Source: Bin87 sp965116565 (GTDB lineage Bacteria > Chloroflexota > Dehalococcoidia > Lucifugimonadales > UBA3495). Taken from it: 64,000 nt of DNA. Numbering within the stretch: position 1 is the stretch's first letter; each line of letters starts with the position of its first letter. Below the pieces are notes generated by a model that was given only the letters and a program-made list of their open reading frames with translations, did no database searches and had not been told where the DNA came from. The position numbers and the translations under genes are program-made. Location: contig OZ220699.1 in NCBI GenBank assembly GCA_965116565.1, positions 2,790,001 through 2,854,000 of the forward strand, written 5' to 3'. Positions 25,564 to 34,567 of this stretch are shown piece by piece.

Positions 25564-25598
25564 GAAGCCGCCCAGCTGGGCGGTGTCTGGGCGGCTTC
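25564..25598 (-). terminator. terminator-like hairpin (GAAGCCGCC type)
   Basis: A 12-bp stem GAAGCCGCCCAG/CTGGGCGGCTTC. The loop repeats CTGGGCGG, so two alternative foldings compete. Only a weak T-tract follows. It lies 40 bp upstream of the 174-aa gene. Confidence 0.5.
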
Positions 25599-26006
25599 AA
25601 TTGGCGTTGAACCGTGCGGCGACTGAGAGCGACGGAAACGTTGTCAGCGGCCGGTCGGGCGGCTGTGGGGCGGGAACTGGGGCGTCTGGCGCTGGCAGCG
25701 AGACTGGCCGGCCCGTCCCTGACGCAGCCAGTGTCGCGGTTGGTCAGCGACAAGTGTATTGCGCCATTGGAGGATGCTCCGGCCGTGGCGCGATGTGTCG
25801 CCGGATTGAACGGTAAGGAATCCGTTCCCCTTCTGCGCGCAGCGTCCCGTCTCGTATTTCTCCCAGCCTGAGCTGTAAGGAGACGGATTTGTCCGCGGTT
25901 GCTCTTGTGACGTTGTTGAACAATAATCTTTGGGATTCACCGAATAGAGAGTGGCTTCGGTGGGAACAGAAGCCGCTCTCGTTTGAGGCCATTGAGGAGT
26001 CATGCT

Positions 26007-26483
26007 ATGACGAGCATGGACAATGATGCGCGACATTCGAGTTTTCGAGAGAAAATGCTCGAGCACACATTCTTGGCGGAGCTCTTGCAGGAAGGGTGGT
26101 TGGCAAGGGATCAAACGATTGATGTGCTCAAGCCCGAGGTGGACAACGCCGGATACGATTTGGTGCTGGAGTGTGGTGCCATGCGTCGGTACGTTCAGCT
26201 GAAAGGTTCCAAGCTAAACGGTAAGGCATCGTACAAAGATGTGAACCGTAAACTGGGAATGAAGCCAGGTGGTTGCGTTGTCTGGATCTTCTACGCAAAC
26301 CACGGGGGACGTGCCCAAGTGTCCTACAGGTTTTTCGGGAACGGTGTTGCGGAATGCCCTGACTTGGGCCAAAAGCATGGCAGCGGTAATTCACGGAGGA
26401 TCAACATTGGTCGCTTTGATAAGCCCGCGGATGTTGTGCACCTGTTCGACAAGCTATTCCCAAAAACGCAACTTGACGACTAA
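26007..26483 (+). CDS. small PD-(D/E)XK nuclease-like protein
   Basis: The ATG at 26007 has GAGGAG seven bases upstream (158 aa). The core reads NAGYD51LVLE55, then YVQ64LK66GS, the D...(D/E)x(Q/K) pattern of PD-(D/E)XK folds, preceded by an N-terminal helix FREKMLEHTFLAELLQEGW. Family members of this size are restriction-endonuclease-like and are often solitary genes in accessory DNA; the substrate is unknown. It is the only plus-strand gene in its neighbourhood and faces a decayed duplicate of the 400-aa gene. Confidence 0.75.
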   Translation: MTSMDNDARHSSFREKMLEHTFLAELLQEGWLARDQTIDVLKPEVDNAGYDLVLECGAMRRYVQLKGSKLNGKASYKDVNRKLGMKPGGCVVWIFYANHGGRAQVSYRFFGNGVAECPDLGQKHGSGNSRRINIGRFDKPADVVHLFDKLFPKTQLDD

Positions 26484-26769
26484 TCGTTGGCGCCCGGCGG
26501 CATACGGATGGCGTTTGGTGCGTTGTCACGCAGCACGGCCGGCATGGTGGTCGAACTGTAGTTGAGAGGTACCAGCAGTGGAGCGTAGAGGTGGGCTGCC
26601 CAGTGTTGCAGTGCGCGCACGGCGGAGTTCGCCTGGTTTGCAGGGCACGGCCTTCTGGCAGTTTTCCGGCGTACCAACCTGGGTCGCCGTTCTCGGGGAA
26701 CATTGCGTGGTATGTGAGTTCAGCTTGTGGCTTCGGGCTCTTTTGCTTGCCTGGGGCAGACTCCCGCAC
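26481..26769 (-). pseudogene. decayed partial duplicate of the 400-aa gene
   Basis: The minus strand reads AELTYHAMFPENGDPGWYAGKLPEGR, then in another frame NSAVRALQHWAAH and TTMPAVLRDNAPNAIRMPPG. Both match the N-terminal ~120 residues of the protein at 23062-24264 (LTYHQMFPEDGDPGWHAG; NSAVRALQHWAAN; TTMPAVLCDNVPG). About 50 residues, including the Cys-rich segment, are missing and the frame is broken. The upstream region is also duplicated, with its repeat. Confidence 0.85.
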
Positions 26770-26842
26770 CGGTAAAGGCGAGGCATTCGGTGTGGGGTGG
26801 ACTAAGGTCGGGGGGCGCTTTGCAAATCGCAGCCGGCATGCT

Positions 26843-26932
26843 CAGTTTCGGCCGGAAACGGCCCCCGGGCGCGTTTTCGCGGCCTTGAGGCGGAAATGTG
26901 CCACTGACGCGAAAACGGCGCACAGGGCGCCA
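26843..26932. repeat. dispersed stem-loop repeat, copy B (intact stem)
   Basis: GCGCGTTTTCGCG (26869-26881) pairs with CGCGAAAACGGCGC (26908-26921) apart from one bulged G, next to a small CCGGA/TCCGG-type hairpin. It lies about 75 bp upstream of the decayed gene copy. Confidence 0.7.
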
Positions 26933-27067
26933 TTTGTCTAAACGTGGCGTTCCGGCGGTACAAGCGCAGACTGCGTCGTTGGTGTTGGTCGGCTGCGCGG
27001 CGGCAGGAGATTGAGGTACACGTCGGTGACGGTAGTGCTTCCTGCAGGCCGCCGTTGCCCTGCTGAA

Positions 27068-27130
27068 TGCCGCAGTTTCGGCTGGGAACCGCCCTTGGGC
27101 GCGTTATGCGCCAGCTGAGGCTTGGGAGTT
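27068..27130. repeat. dispersed stem-loop repeat, copy C (partial)
   Basis: CAGTTTCGGCTGGGAACCGCCC followed by GGGCGCGTTATGCGCC and TGAGGC keeps the first half of the repeat in the same orientation as copy B; the second arm is absent. Confidence 0.45.
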
Positions 27131-27149
27131 CACCTTCTCAGCCCGTTGA

Positions 27150-27489
27150 CGGCGTCTGCGGCCTTCTGAGCTTCGGTTCAGTGCTTGGCGATGACGTGGC
27201 TTATGTAGCTGGAGAGCCTGTGGTCGTCGAGCTGGTTGTCAGCGGGCTGGTGTTGCTGCCTGGGCAGTTCCGTCTGGAGCTGGACGTGGGCGGCGTGGCG
27301 CGGGTGGCCACGCTGGAGGCCTACGCCAGCCGCGCTGCGTCGCCGCTGGTGGAGCGGCTGAGTGATGCGCTGCATTTCAGCTACGTGGTACAGGCGGGAG
27401 ACGTCGACGAGGACGGGATGGGCATCAGCGCCAACCGGCTGACGGTGCAGGGCGGCAGCGTACGGGATCATGCTGGGAACAGGCCCTAG
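27150..27489 (+). pseudogene. isolated SwmB-type beta-domain fragment
   Basis: The plus-strand frame reads AYVAGEPVVVELVVSG, FRLELDVGG, LHFSYVVQAGDVDEDGMGISANRLTVQGG and VRDHAGN before a stop. This is the ~100-aa SwmB-like adhesin module (GD.D.DGI...AN.L...GG.I.D.AGN) common in giant secreted repeat proteins. There is no start or signal peptide, and the strand is opposite to the adhesin genes that follow, so it is an inverted remnant of a larger gene. Confidence 0.75.
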
Positions 27490-27959
27490 CCTGGCCGACG
27501 CTGCAGTTGCGGCGTACGCCGCTCCGGGAGTGTATGCGGGTGATTAGGTTTGCGTGATTCCTGCTGTGAAGCCGGGGCATCGCCATTGCCGCGCTGTCCC
27601 GGTTGTTTGACGTTAGCTTTGCTGGCGTGCAGGGTTATGTCCAGGGATGTATCGGCGTTGCCATGGGTACTCAGGTTGGCCGGGGAGTTGCGGTAGGCGT
27701 GCACTTTAAGACTTGCGCCGTCCACCACGTAGAAATAGGAACTGGTGAACGCAAGGTCAAATGGAGTCCCCGGGTCTCGGGGAATGGCGAACTCCAGGTC
27801 CGTTATGCGCTCGCCAGGGGTGAAGGCGTGAACGGTGTCGCCGCCGCCCGGCGGGAGGATGGCGAGGGCCGCCGCCAGGGCGGCCAGCAGCAGGAGCGCC
27901 GCCGCCGACTTGTAGGGGACGAAAGTCTTTCCGGGCTTGCCGTGGGTCTTGGATTTCAT
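27486..27959 (-). pseudogene. truncated paralogue of the 2845-aa secreted protein
   Basis: The 157-codon frame begins with a Sec signal peptide (SAAALLLLAALAAALAIL) and then HAFTPGERITDLEFAIPRD and AYRNSPANLSTHGNADTSLD, matching the start of the protein at 34568-43105 (RAFTLGERITDLEFDLHN; AYRKSPSDLSTHGDHSSSLD). After about one repeat the sequence becomes a low-complexity, out-of-family tail. It is therefore a 5' remnant; expression as a short secreted peptide is possible. Confidence 0.75.
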
Positions 27960-28010
27960 AGTCCTGCCTCTGCCCAGGTGATTGCGGGTATGAGGGACTG
28001 CCGCCCGCCC

Positions 28011-31000
28011 CTAATTGCCCGCTGTAATCGTGAACGACACCTCCAGGGTCCCAAGCTCGTCGCCCCCTGCCGACCCCTCCGAGTAGGCCGTGGCACGCAG
28101 GGTGTAGCTGCCCGACGGCAGCGCCTGCCCGTGCAGATCCGATGCCGCTCCCTCGTAGGAGTCGCCGTACAGCGAGTAGGGGGCGTAGCTCTCAGTCTTC
28201 GTGACCGACTTCGCGCCGCTCAACACCAGCCGCACGCTGCCGATCGAGGCCGTCGAGTCCACGTCGGCCCGGATGCCGTAGCTGCCCCCGTCCGGGTCGG
28301 CCAGCGCCACGCTGGTCCCGGCGGTGAGCGTTGCCAGCACGCTCTGGTCCGAGGCGTCCACCAGCGTGAAGCCGGTAAGCGGGTTCGTGCTGGGCTCATC
28401 CACCGTCGGTCGGTGAGCGTTGCCAGCACGCTCTGGTCCGAGGCGTCCACCAGCGTGAAGCCGGTAAGCGGGTTCGTGCTGGGCTCATCCACCTCGGTCA
28501 CGGAGACGTTCACCGTGGCGGTGTCGGTGCCTCCCTCGCCGTCGTCGGCCTGCACCGTCAGGGTGTAGGAGGGCGTGGTCCCGTGGTTCAGCGCGCCCGC
28601 CGTGGTGATGGCGCCCGTGCTCCCGTCGATTGTGAACTTGCCGTCGCCGTTGCCGGACTCGATGGTGTAGGTGATGCCGTCGCCGTCGGCGTCGGTGGCC
28701 GCGACCGTGCCCACAGCGGCGCCGGTTGACGCGTCCTCGGCGATGGAGAAGCTGTAGGTCCCGCTGCCGAATGCGGGGGCGCGGTTGGCCTGCGTCACCG
28801 TGAAGGAGACCTCCAGCGTGCCAAGCTCGTCGCCCCCTGCCGACCTCTCCGAGTAGGCCGTCGCCGTCAGGGTGTAGCTGCCGACGGGCAGCGACTGGCC
28901 GTGCAGGTCCGACTCGTCTCCCTCGTAGGAATCGCCGTAGAGCGAGTAGGGGGCCGTGTTCTCGGTCCGGGTGACCGACTTCGCGCCCGTGAGCTCCAGC
29001 TTCACGCTGCCCACCGTCTCGCCGACGGCGAGGTTGGCTCGGACGCCGTAGCTGCCGCCGCTCGCGTCGGACAGCTCAACGCTCGCCCCATCGGTCAGGC
29101 TCGCGAGCACGCTCTGGTCCGAGGCGTCGACCAGCGTGAACCCCGTGAACGGGCTTGCCGCCGGCGTGTCCACCTCCACCGTCGCCGACGGTGCGCTCAG
29201 CTCCAGCGCAGACCGCGCCGCCACCACGTAGTAGGCGTAGGCCGTCTCCGCCTCCACCGTCGTGTCGGTGTAGCTGGTAGCTTCGGCATCGGCCACGTTG
29301 TGGAACGCGAACTCCTCCGGCGGGTCGGCGTTCCGCACCTTGCGGTACACGAAGTACCCCGAGAGGGTCTCCCCGGGCGCCGTCCAGGTGAGGGTCACCG
29401 ACCCGCCGGTCGCCGCGGCCTGCACGTTGGCGGGCGCGTCGGGCGCCGCCGGAACGTCCGCCGTCACCGCGCCGGTGAGACTGCCCACTCCGTCGTCGTC
29501 CACGGCCCGCACCTGGTAGGAGTAGCTGCTGCCGCCGGTCACCGCCGTGTCGGTGTAGGCGTTGGTGGTGGGCGCGCCGACCTGGGTGTGCGCCGTCTCG
29601 CCGGGGCCCTGGCGCAGCACGTGGTAGCCGGTGGCGTCGTCCGCCGCGTCCCAGGCGAGGACCACCGTGCCGCCGCTCACCGTGGCGGCCAGCCCCGTGG
29701 GGGCCTCCAGGTCGTCGTTGGCCTCGGGGAAGTCCACGTCCACCGTGGCGGCGTCGCTGCGGCCGCCGGCATTGATGGCCGTGACGCTGTAGGTGTAGGC
29801 CGCGCCTTCCTCCGGGCTGCTGTCGGTGACCTGGTGGGTCTCTCCTGGTTTGCGGCGCAGCAGCACGGTCTGTGGCGGGTCCGCGTCCCGCACGTCCCGG
29901 GTCACGATGTATTGGGTGATGGTGTTGTCGTCGGGGGTGTCCCAGGAGAGTATGACCGAATCCTCCCCGATGCCGGCCTCGAAGCCGGTGGGCGCGTCGG
30001 GCGCCGGCGGTATGATCATCGCCAGCACGTGCTCCGAGGCGTCGCTGCTGCCGGTGTCGTTCACCGCCTTCACCTGGTAGGCGTAGCCCACGGCCACCTC
30101 CGCGGTGGTGTCGGTGTAGCTGTTGGTGGCACTCGTGCCGATCTCCGTGTAGGTCGCCAGGTCCTGGAGGCGGCGCAGCACACGGTAGCCGGTTGCCCCG
30201 GCGGTCGCGTCCCAGCTCAGCGCAATCCCGTCCGCGCCCGCAGTCGCCGCCAGGTTCTGCGGCGCAGACGGCGCGTCCGGCGGCGCGTCCGTGCCGGTGT
30301 AGTGGGGTATGCACCGGGGAGGTCGCTCGGTGTGATACCTGGGCTGGTTCGTCACGGTGGCCGGGTCCACCCAGTGGTATCCCGGTCCATAGGTGGGGCT
30401 CGCCTCGGTGCCGCCCACCGCCTGGATGGAGTAGAGGTAGCAATAGCCGTGCTCGACGTCGCGGTCGAAGAAATAGGTCCAGGTGCCGCTGTTCGGCACC
30501 TCCCTGATGACGTAGGCGCCCGCGAGCATGGCGTCGCGCTCCGGCGTGTCGTAGGAGTGCCAGCGCCAGACCGATCCCGGATTGAGCGGATAGTGGGCGC
30601 GCAGGACCCGGTAGCCTCGGATGGCGCTATCGGTGCTGCCGATCACCTCCACGTCCATCGCGATGTTCCTGGTATTGGCCCTGTCGGCGTGTTTATACAG
30701 GTAGCTGCACCTCATACGTTCTCGACCATCTTCGGTCGGGAACCAGCAGTGGTCCGTGTTCACCGGGACGGCTTCGCCAGGGCCTTTGACGGGCAGGGCG
30801 TCGTTGAGGGGGCCGAAGCGGTCCGGCGGGGCAGCCCGGTTGATGGTCAGCGTGTAGGTCTCCCACTCGGCCAACTGCTCGGCCGAGCAGCAGCCGGCGT
30901 AGACCCGGACCTCCACCTCGTTGGGGCCAATCTCCAGCCGTTCATACGCCGTCGCCGGCTCCCTGTGGCCGCCGTTCCGGGAGTTGCCGTTGGTCAGCAT

Positions 31001-32710
31001 CGTCGTGTACGAGTCGCCGTGTTGAGCGGTCGCGGTAACGGCAATCGACCCTCTCCGTTCGTAGGGGAGATCGAAGGTGTAGGCGTGGCCTTCCTCTGCC
31101 GTCTCTCTCGGATCGAAGCCGGGCACCATGACGCCGCCCACGGTCAGGGACTTGAGCCTCGTGGGGGACACGTGGCGAACGCCGAGGTTGAGCTGCGTCC
31201 CGGCCGCGTGGTGACCCGTGTTGCGTATGGGGTTCGACGCGGGGACCGTGTAGTTCATCACGACGATGTCTGCCTCGGCCGCCGACGAGGCAAGGGTCAA
31301 CACCACCTCACGGCCGCTCACGGCGACGTTGTTGACCGTTACGTCGGCAAAGCGGATCCTCACGGCGAAGGCGCTGGTCGCCGGCACAGACCCGCCGTCG
31401 AGCAGGTCGTCGTAGGTCAGGGTGATCTTGTTGCCCAGGATTATGAAGTTGGACAGCACCGGAGCGGTGGAGTCGACTTCCGAGCCGTAGAACCGGAGGT
31501 CCAGCACCCGGTTGTTCCAACTGCCGGAGCAGGTGTCGTCCGCGCAGACCCTGTGCGGCATCGACCATCCGAACAGGGATTGCTTGTCCGCCCCGGCGCT
31601 GGTCGCTTGCCTCGCCCTCAATTCCCATGTGCCCGAGTACTTGCGGAACCGCAACCGGTACGTGGTGCTCGCGTCCAGCTCGATGGGGCTGGTCGCATAG
31701 AAGAAGGCTGCATTTCGAACCGTAGGGACCGTGAGGCCCAGGACGTGGAAGGTCCCCACCACGGAGTTGTCCGAGTCCTTGCGGATATCCAGGGTCCAAC
31801 GGCCGGGACTGCTCGGTGCTGAGCTGAAGTGCAGGCGTATAGCGTTGACGACGTACCCCCCGGCGCTGGGCCCGGTCGTAAACCTTGTCATCACGATGTT
31901 GCCGGTGAGGGTAAGCCCGTATTGGTCGGAGCTTCCGTGGTTCCTCAAGATGGTGTTGCCCCCACTATGGTTGATGGGGTGGCGCCAGACCCTGATGACG
32001 TATTCCTTGGAGGCCATGCCGTCCCTGTCGGTCACGGTCGCGACGATGATGTTCTCGCCCACCTCCAGGTCCACCTGGTGGCCGGTGGCGCCGTCTGCGT
32101 CCATTGTGTTGTAGGCCACCGTGGCGTTTGGATCATCATTGGCGGTGGCGGTCACGGTGACCCGCGAGGTGCCGTGGCGCACCGCGCTGGTGTAGTGGGT
32201 TTTGGCCGGGTCGAAGGCCGGCGTCAGGCCGCTGCTGATGGATAGTGCGCTGAGGGTGGCGTCAGCGTGGTAGAACCGGCCGCGGGTTAAGGTCACGATG
32301 TAGTCCTTATTGCTTCCGTCTTCGGCAATCCCCACGACCCACAGCTTGTTCTCGCCCACCTGCAGGTCATACTGGTGGCCGGGGGTGACGGTGTCCGCGT
32401 CGCGCCGGACAAAGAGCACGGAACCCAAATGGTGGCGGGCTCTGGCAGACATGGTGACCCGCGAGGTGCCGAAGGGCACGCTGGCGGTATATCGTGTCCT
32501 GTCCCGGTGAAAGGTCGGGCTCAGCTCAGGGGCCGGGTCCGCATCGCTGCTGAGGGTGAGAGAGCGGAGTTTGCTATCAGTGGACGGGCCGGTTTGGGCA
32601 TTGGCGACGTCGCCCGGCGTCAACAGCACTGCCAGGGCTGCCAGCAGGGCCAGGGCCGCCAGCAGGGCGAATACCCCCTTGGCCATCGCCCTGACACTAA
32701 TATTATTCAT
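28011..32710 (-). CDS. giant secreted FN3/cadherin repeat protein, frameshifted by a tandem duplication
   Basis: About 1560 residues from ATG 32710, ahead of a signal peptide (GVFALLAALALLAALAVL); upstream ATGs to 32845 are also open. Order: two cadherin-like beta-sandwich domains, a region with an anchor-type fold, a SwmB-like domain, four FN3 domains, a first C-terminal-type module (GFTLVDASDQSVLASL...APYSLYGD), a cadherin repeat (AEDASTGAAVGTVAATDADGDGITYTI), and a second C-terminal module. The frame breaks near 28405: an 89-bp-period duplication shifts translation into nonsense until 28220, whereas the sequence 28011-28403 encodes the proper end of the last module. Removing one copy restores the frame. 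Likely extracellular and adhesive. Confidence 0.85.
28323..28493. repeat. 82-bp perfect tandem duplication
   Basis: Positions 28323-28404 recur exactly at 28412-28493, period 89 bp. Because 89 is not a multiple of three, the duplication frameshifts the last module of the secreted protein. Confidence 0.95.
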
Positions 32711-33010
32711 CGCTCCGTTGCTCATATCAAACGCCGCGATCCTGACCCCTTTCGCCGATTGAGTTATTGGCATGACGGTCATGCGCTCAGACCGTTGCCG
32801 GCGGCGACGCGCGGTAATATATCGAAACCACAACGCAATGGACATGGCAATAGCATGTAGTTATCGATTATTTACGATGTCAATAGTATGTCAATATGCC
32901 GCCAACGGGGCATGGCCCACGACCCACGACCCACAACGGGGGCAGCGCCCACATGGCGCCGCCCCCGCAGCGTTCCGGTATGCCGGGCGTGCCGGCTTTC
33001 CCTGCCTGGC
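32711..33010. other. gap upstream of the secreted protein gene
   Basis: Holds the 5' region of the giant gene, including alternative start codons up to 32845, and an AT-rich stretch near 32860-32900 that may carry its promoter. No other gene is visible. Confidence 0.4.
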
Positions 33011-33280
33011 CTACTCCTCCGGAGCCGTCAGCCCGCAGCGCAGGTAGTAATCGGTCTGGCCGTCCCCCATGGCCTCCACCTTGATGTAGTAGGTCACGAC
33101 ATGGATCGTCGTCTTCAGCCACTCGATGGTCTGGTCCTTGTCGGGGTCCACCCGAGGCCCCGACTGGATAACCGCGTTGCCGTCGGCGTCCTCCAGCCAA
33201 GAGTCCAGGTTGATGCTCTGCTCCCGGACACCCAGGCCCAGGGTGTAGCGTCCGTCCGTGGTGAAGGTGTAGTAGTCGAC
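33011..33280 (-). pseudogene. detached C-terminal PPC-type domain
   Basis: The frame reads VDYYTFTTDGRYTLGLGV, INLDSWLEDADGN and TYYIKVEAMGDGQTDYYLRCGLTAPEE, then a stop: a bacterial pre-peptidase C-terminal (PPC) beta domain normally found at the end of secreted proteins. Upstream it is fused in frame to transposase sequence (GETAYGDG). It is probably the original C-terminus of the giant gene at 34568-43105, now separated from it by the transposase remnant. Confidence 0.7.
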
Positions 33281-34424
33281 GCCGTCTCCGTAGGCCGTCT
33301 CTCCCATGGCTTCAACCACCGGCACCTCGGCGCTGGCCTCCCTCTCCTCCACCAACTCCAACTCCCCCAGATTGTCCGCAACGTTGCCCGGCAACACGTC
33401 CACCGCGGCGATCAGCCGGCTGTCGGTGTCCACCACCACGGCTGCCTTGTGCCCGTCAAAGCGCTTGCCCTTGCTCTTGTGCCCGTGGCGCATCTCCGGA
33501 TCGTGCTCCGACACCATCCGGTCCTTGCTCACCCCGTCCTTCAGGCTCACTCCACCGCCAGCGTCATCATCGCCATCGCAGTCCCCAACTCGCTTCACAT
33601 CCTGGGCCAGCAACTGTCCCAGCAACTCCTCCGCATCGACTATTACTTGCCGCTGGTCGCTGTCGGCGGGCAGCCCAGCCTGATCCAGACGGGCCTATTC
33701 CAGCAGACGGTCGGCGTCGGCCACGATCTCACTGAGCAGCCTCCGCCGCGCTCCTCGGTCCGACCAGTCAATGGCCGCTTCACCCTTCACGCTGCTGCCC
33801 ACGTAACGGTCGTAGCCGTGGGCCTCGGCCCAGCCCTGCAGGGGAACTTCTTCCACCGACGCCAATGCCCGCATCAGCTTCACGACGCCATCGGCCAGCA
33901 GATTGTAGGTGTCCTTGACCGCCCCCCGACCCAGGATATACGTGGTGTCCATCGCCACCCGCATCCCACGACCCCGCTTCAGGTAGCCTTGCTCTCGCGC
34001 CAGCCGCAAGCTCTGCTCAAACACCTCACGCACCTTGTCGTGCAGGATCAGCTGGGCTCGGAAAACCTGAAAGGTGCTCTTGGCAAAGGGACGCTCCTCG
34101 ATCTCAATCCCCAACGCCACCTTCCACCGCAGGTCGAAGTCGGCTCTGGCCTTTGCCTCGGCGTCGCTCACCTTGTCGTGGGCCTGCAATAACAGCGCCG
34201 TGGCCAAAAAGCTGGGCGGGACGCTGGCACGACCATTGTCCACACAATGCGTTGAACCGCTTGAGGTTACTCATGGCCCGGCAGGCGTCCCGCACCGCCA
34301 TCCGCTTCACCTGGTACGGCACCGCATCCCACTCGGGATGCAGGAGCTTCAGCTCCGCCATCACCATGGCGGCGATGTGTTGCCAAAACCGCAGGGATAC
34401 CCGACTGCAGGATCTCAACCGTCG
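33281..34424 (-). mobile_element. decayed IS1182-type element remnant
   Basis: Minus-strand pieces of one transposase: DNGRASVPPSFLATALLLQAHDKVSDAEAKAR and RGMRVAMDTTYILGRGAVKDTYNLLADG (34243-33695), an in-frame TAG at 33695 where the family has a codon, and then EHDPEMRHGHKSKGKRFDGHKAAVVVD and a broken GETAYGDG. There is also a frameshift near 34240. These are the IS1182/DUF772 hallmarks. The first 170 bp (34250-34418) encode a different helical segment, WDAVPYQVKRMAVRDACRAM, that resembles TnpB-type proteins. Confidence 0.8.
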
Positions 34425-34429
34425 GTATC

Positions 34430-34567
34430 GACCTTGACGGCGTAGCTGCCGTTGCCAGGGTTGGCGACGCTCTTTGTGCTGCCCTGGGTGATGGCGCCCA
34501 GCACGTTCTGGTTTGAGGCATCGACGAGGATGAAGTTGTTGAGCGGCCCACTGTTGTCTTCAGGCGG
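34430..34567 (-). pseudogene. stranded start of the C-terminal module beyond the stop codon
   Basis: Past the TAA that ends the giant protein, the same frame continues PPEDNSGPLNNFILVDASNQNVLGAITQGS and NPGNGSYAVKVDTDG, the first half of the LVDAS module, and then meets the transposase remnant. The stop reads CCA-TAA-CCG in a proline linker, as would follow from a CAA-to-TAA change. Confidence 0.8.

Noticed and set aside
28901..31822. 973-codon plus-strand frame opposite a secreted-protein gene
   Set aside because: Arg/Gly/Val-rich shadow caused by the high-GC codon pattern of the real minus-strand gene; no domain visible.
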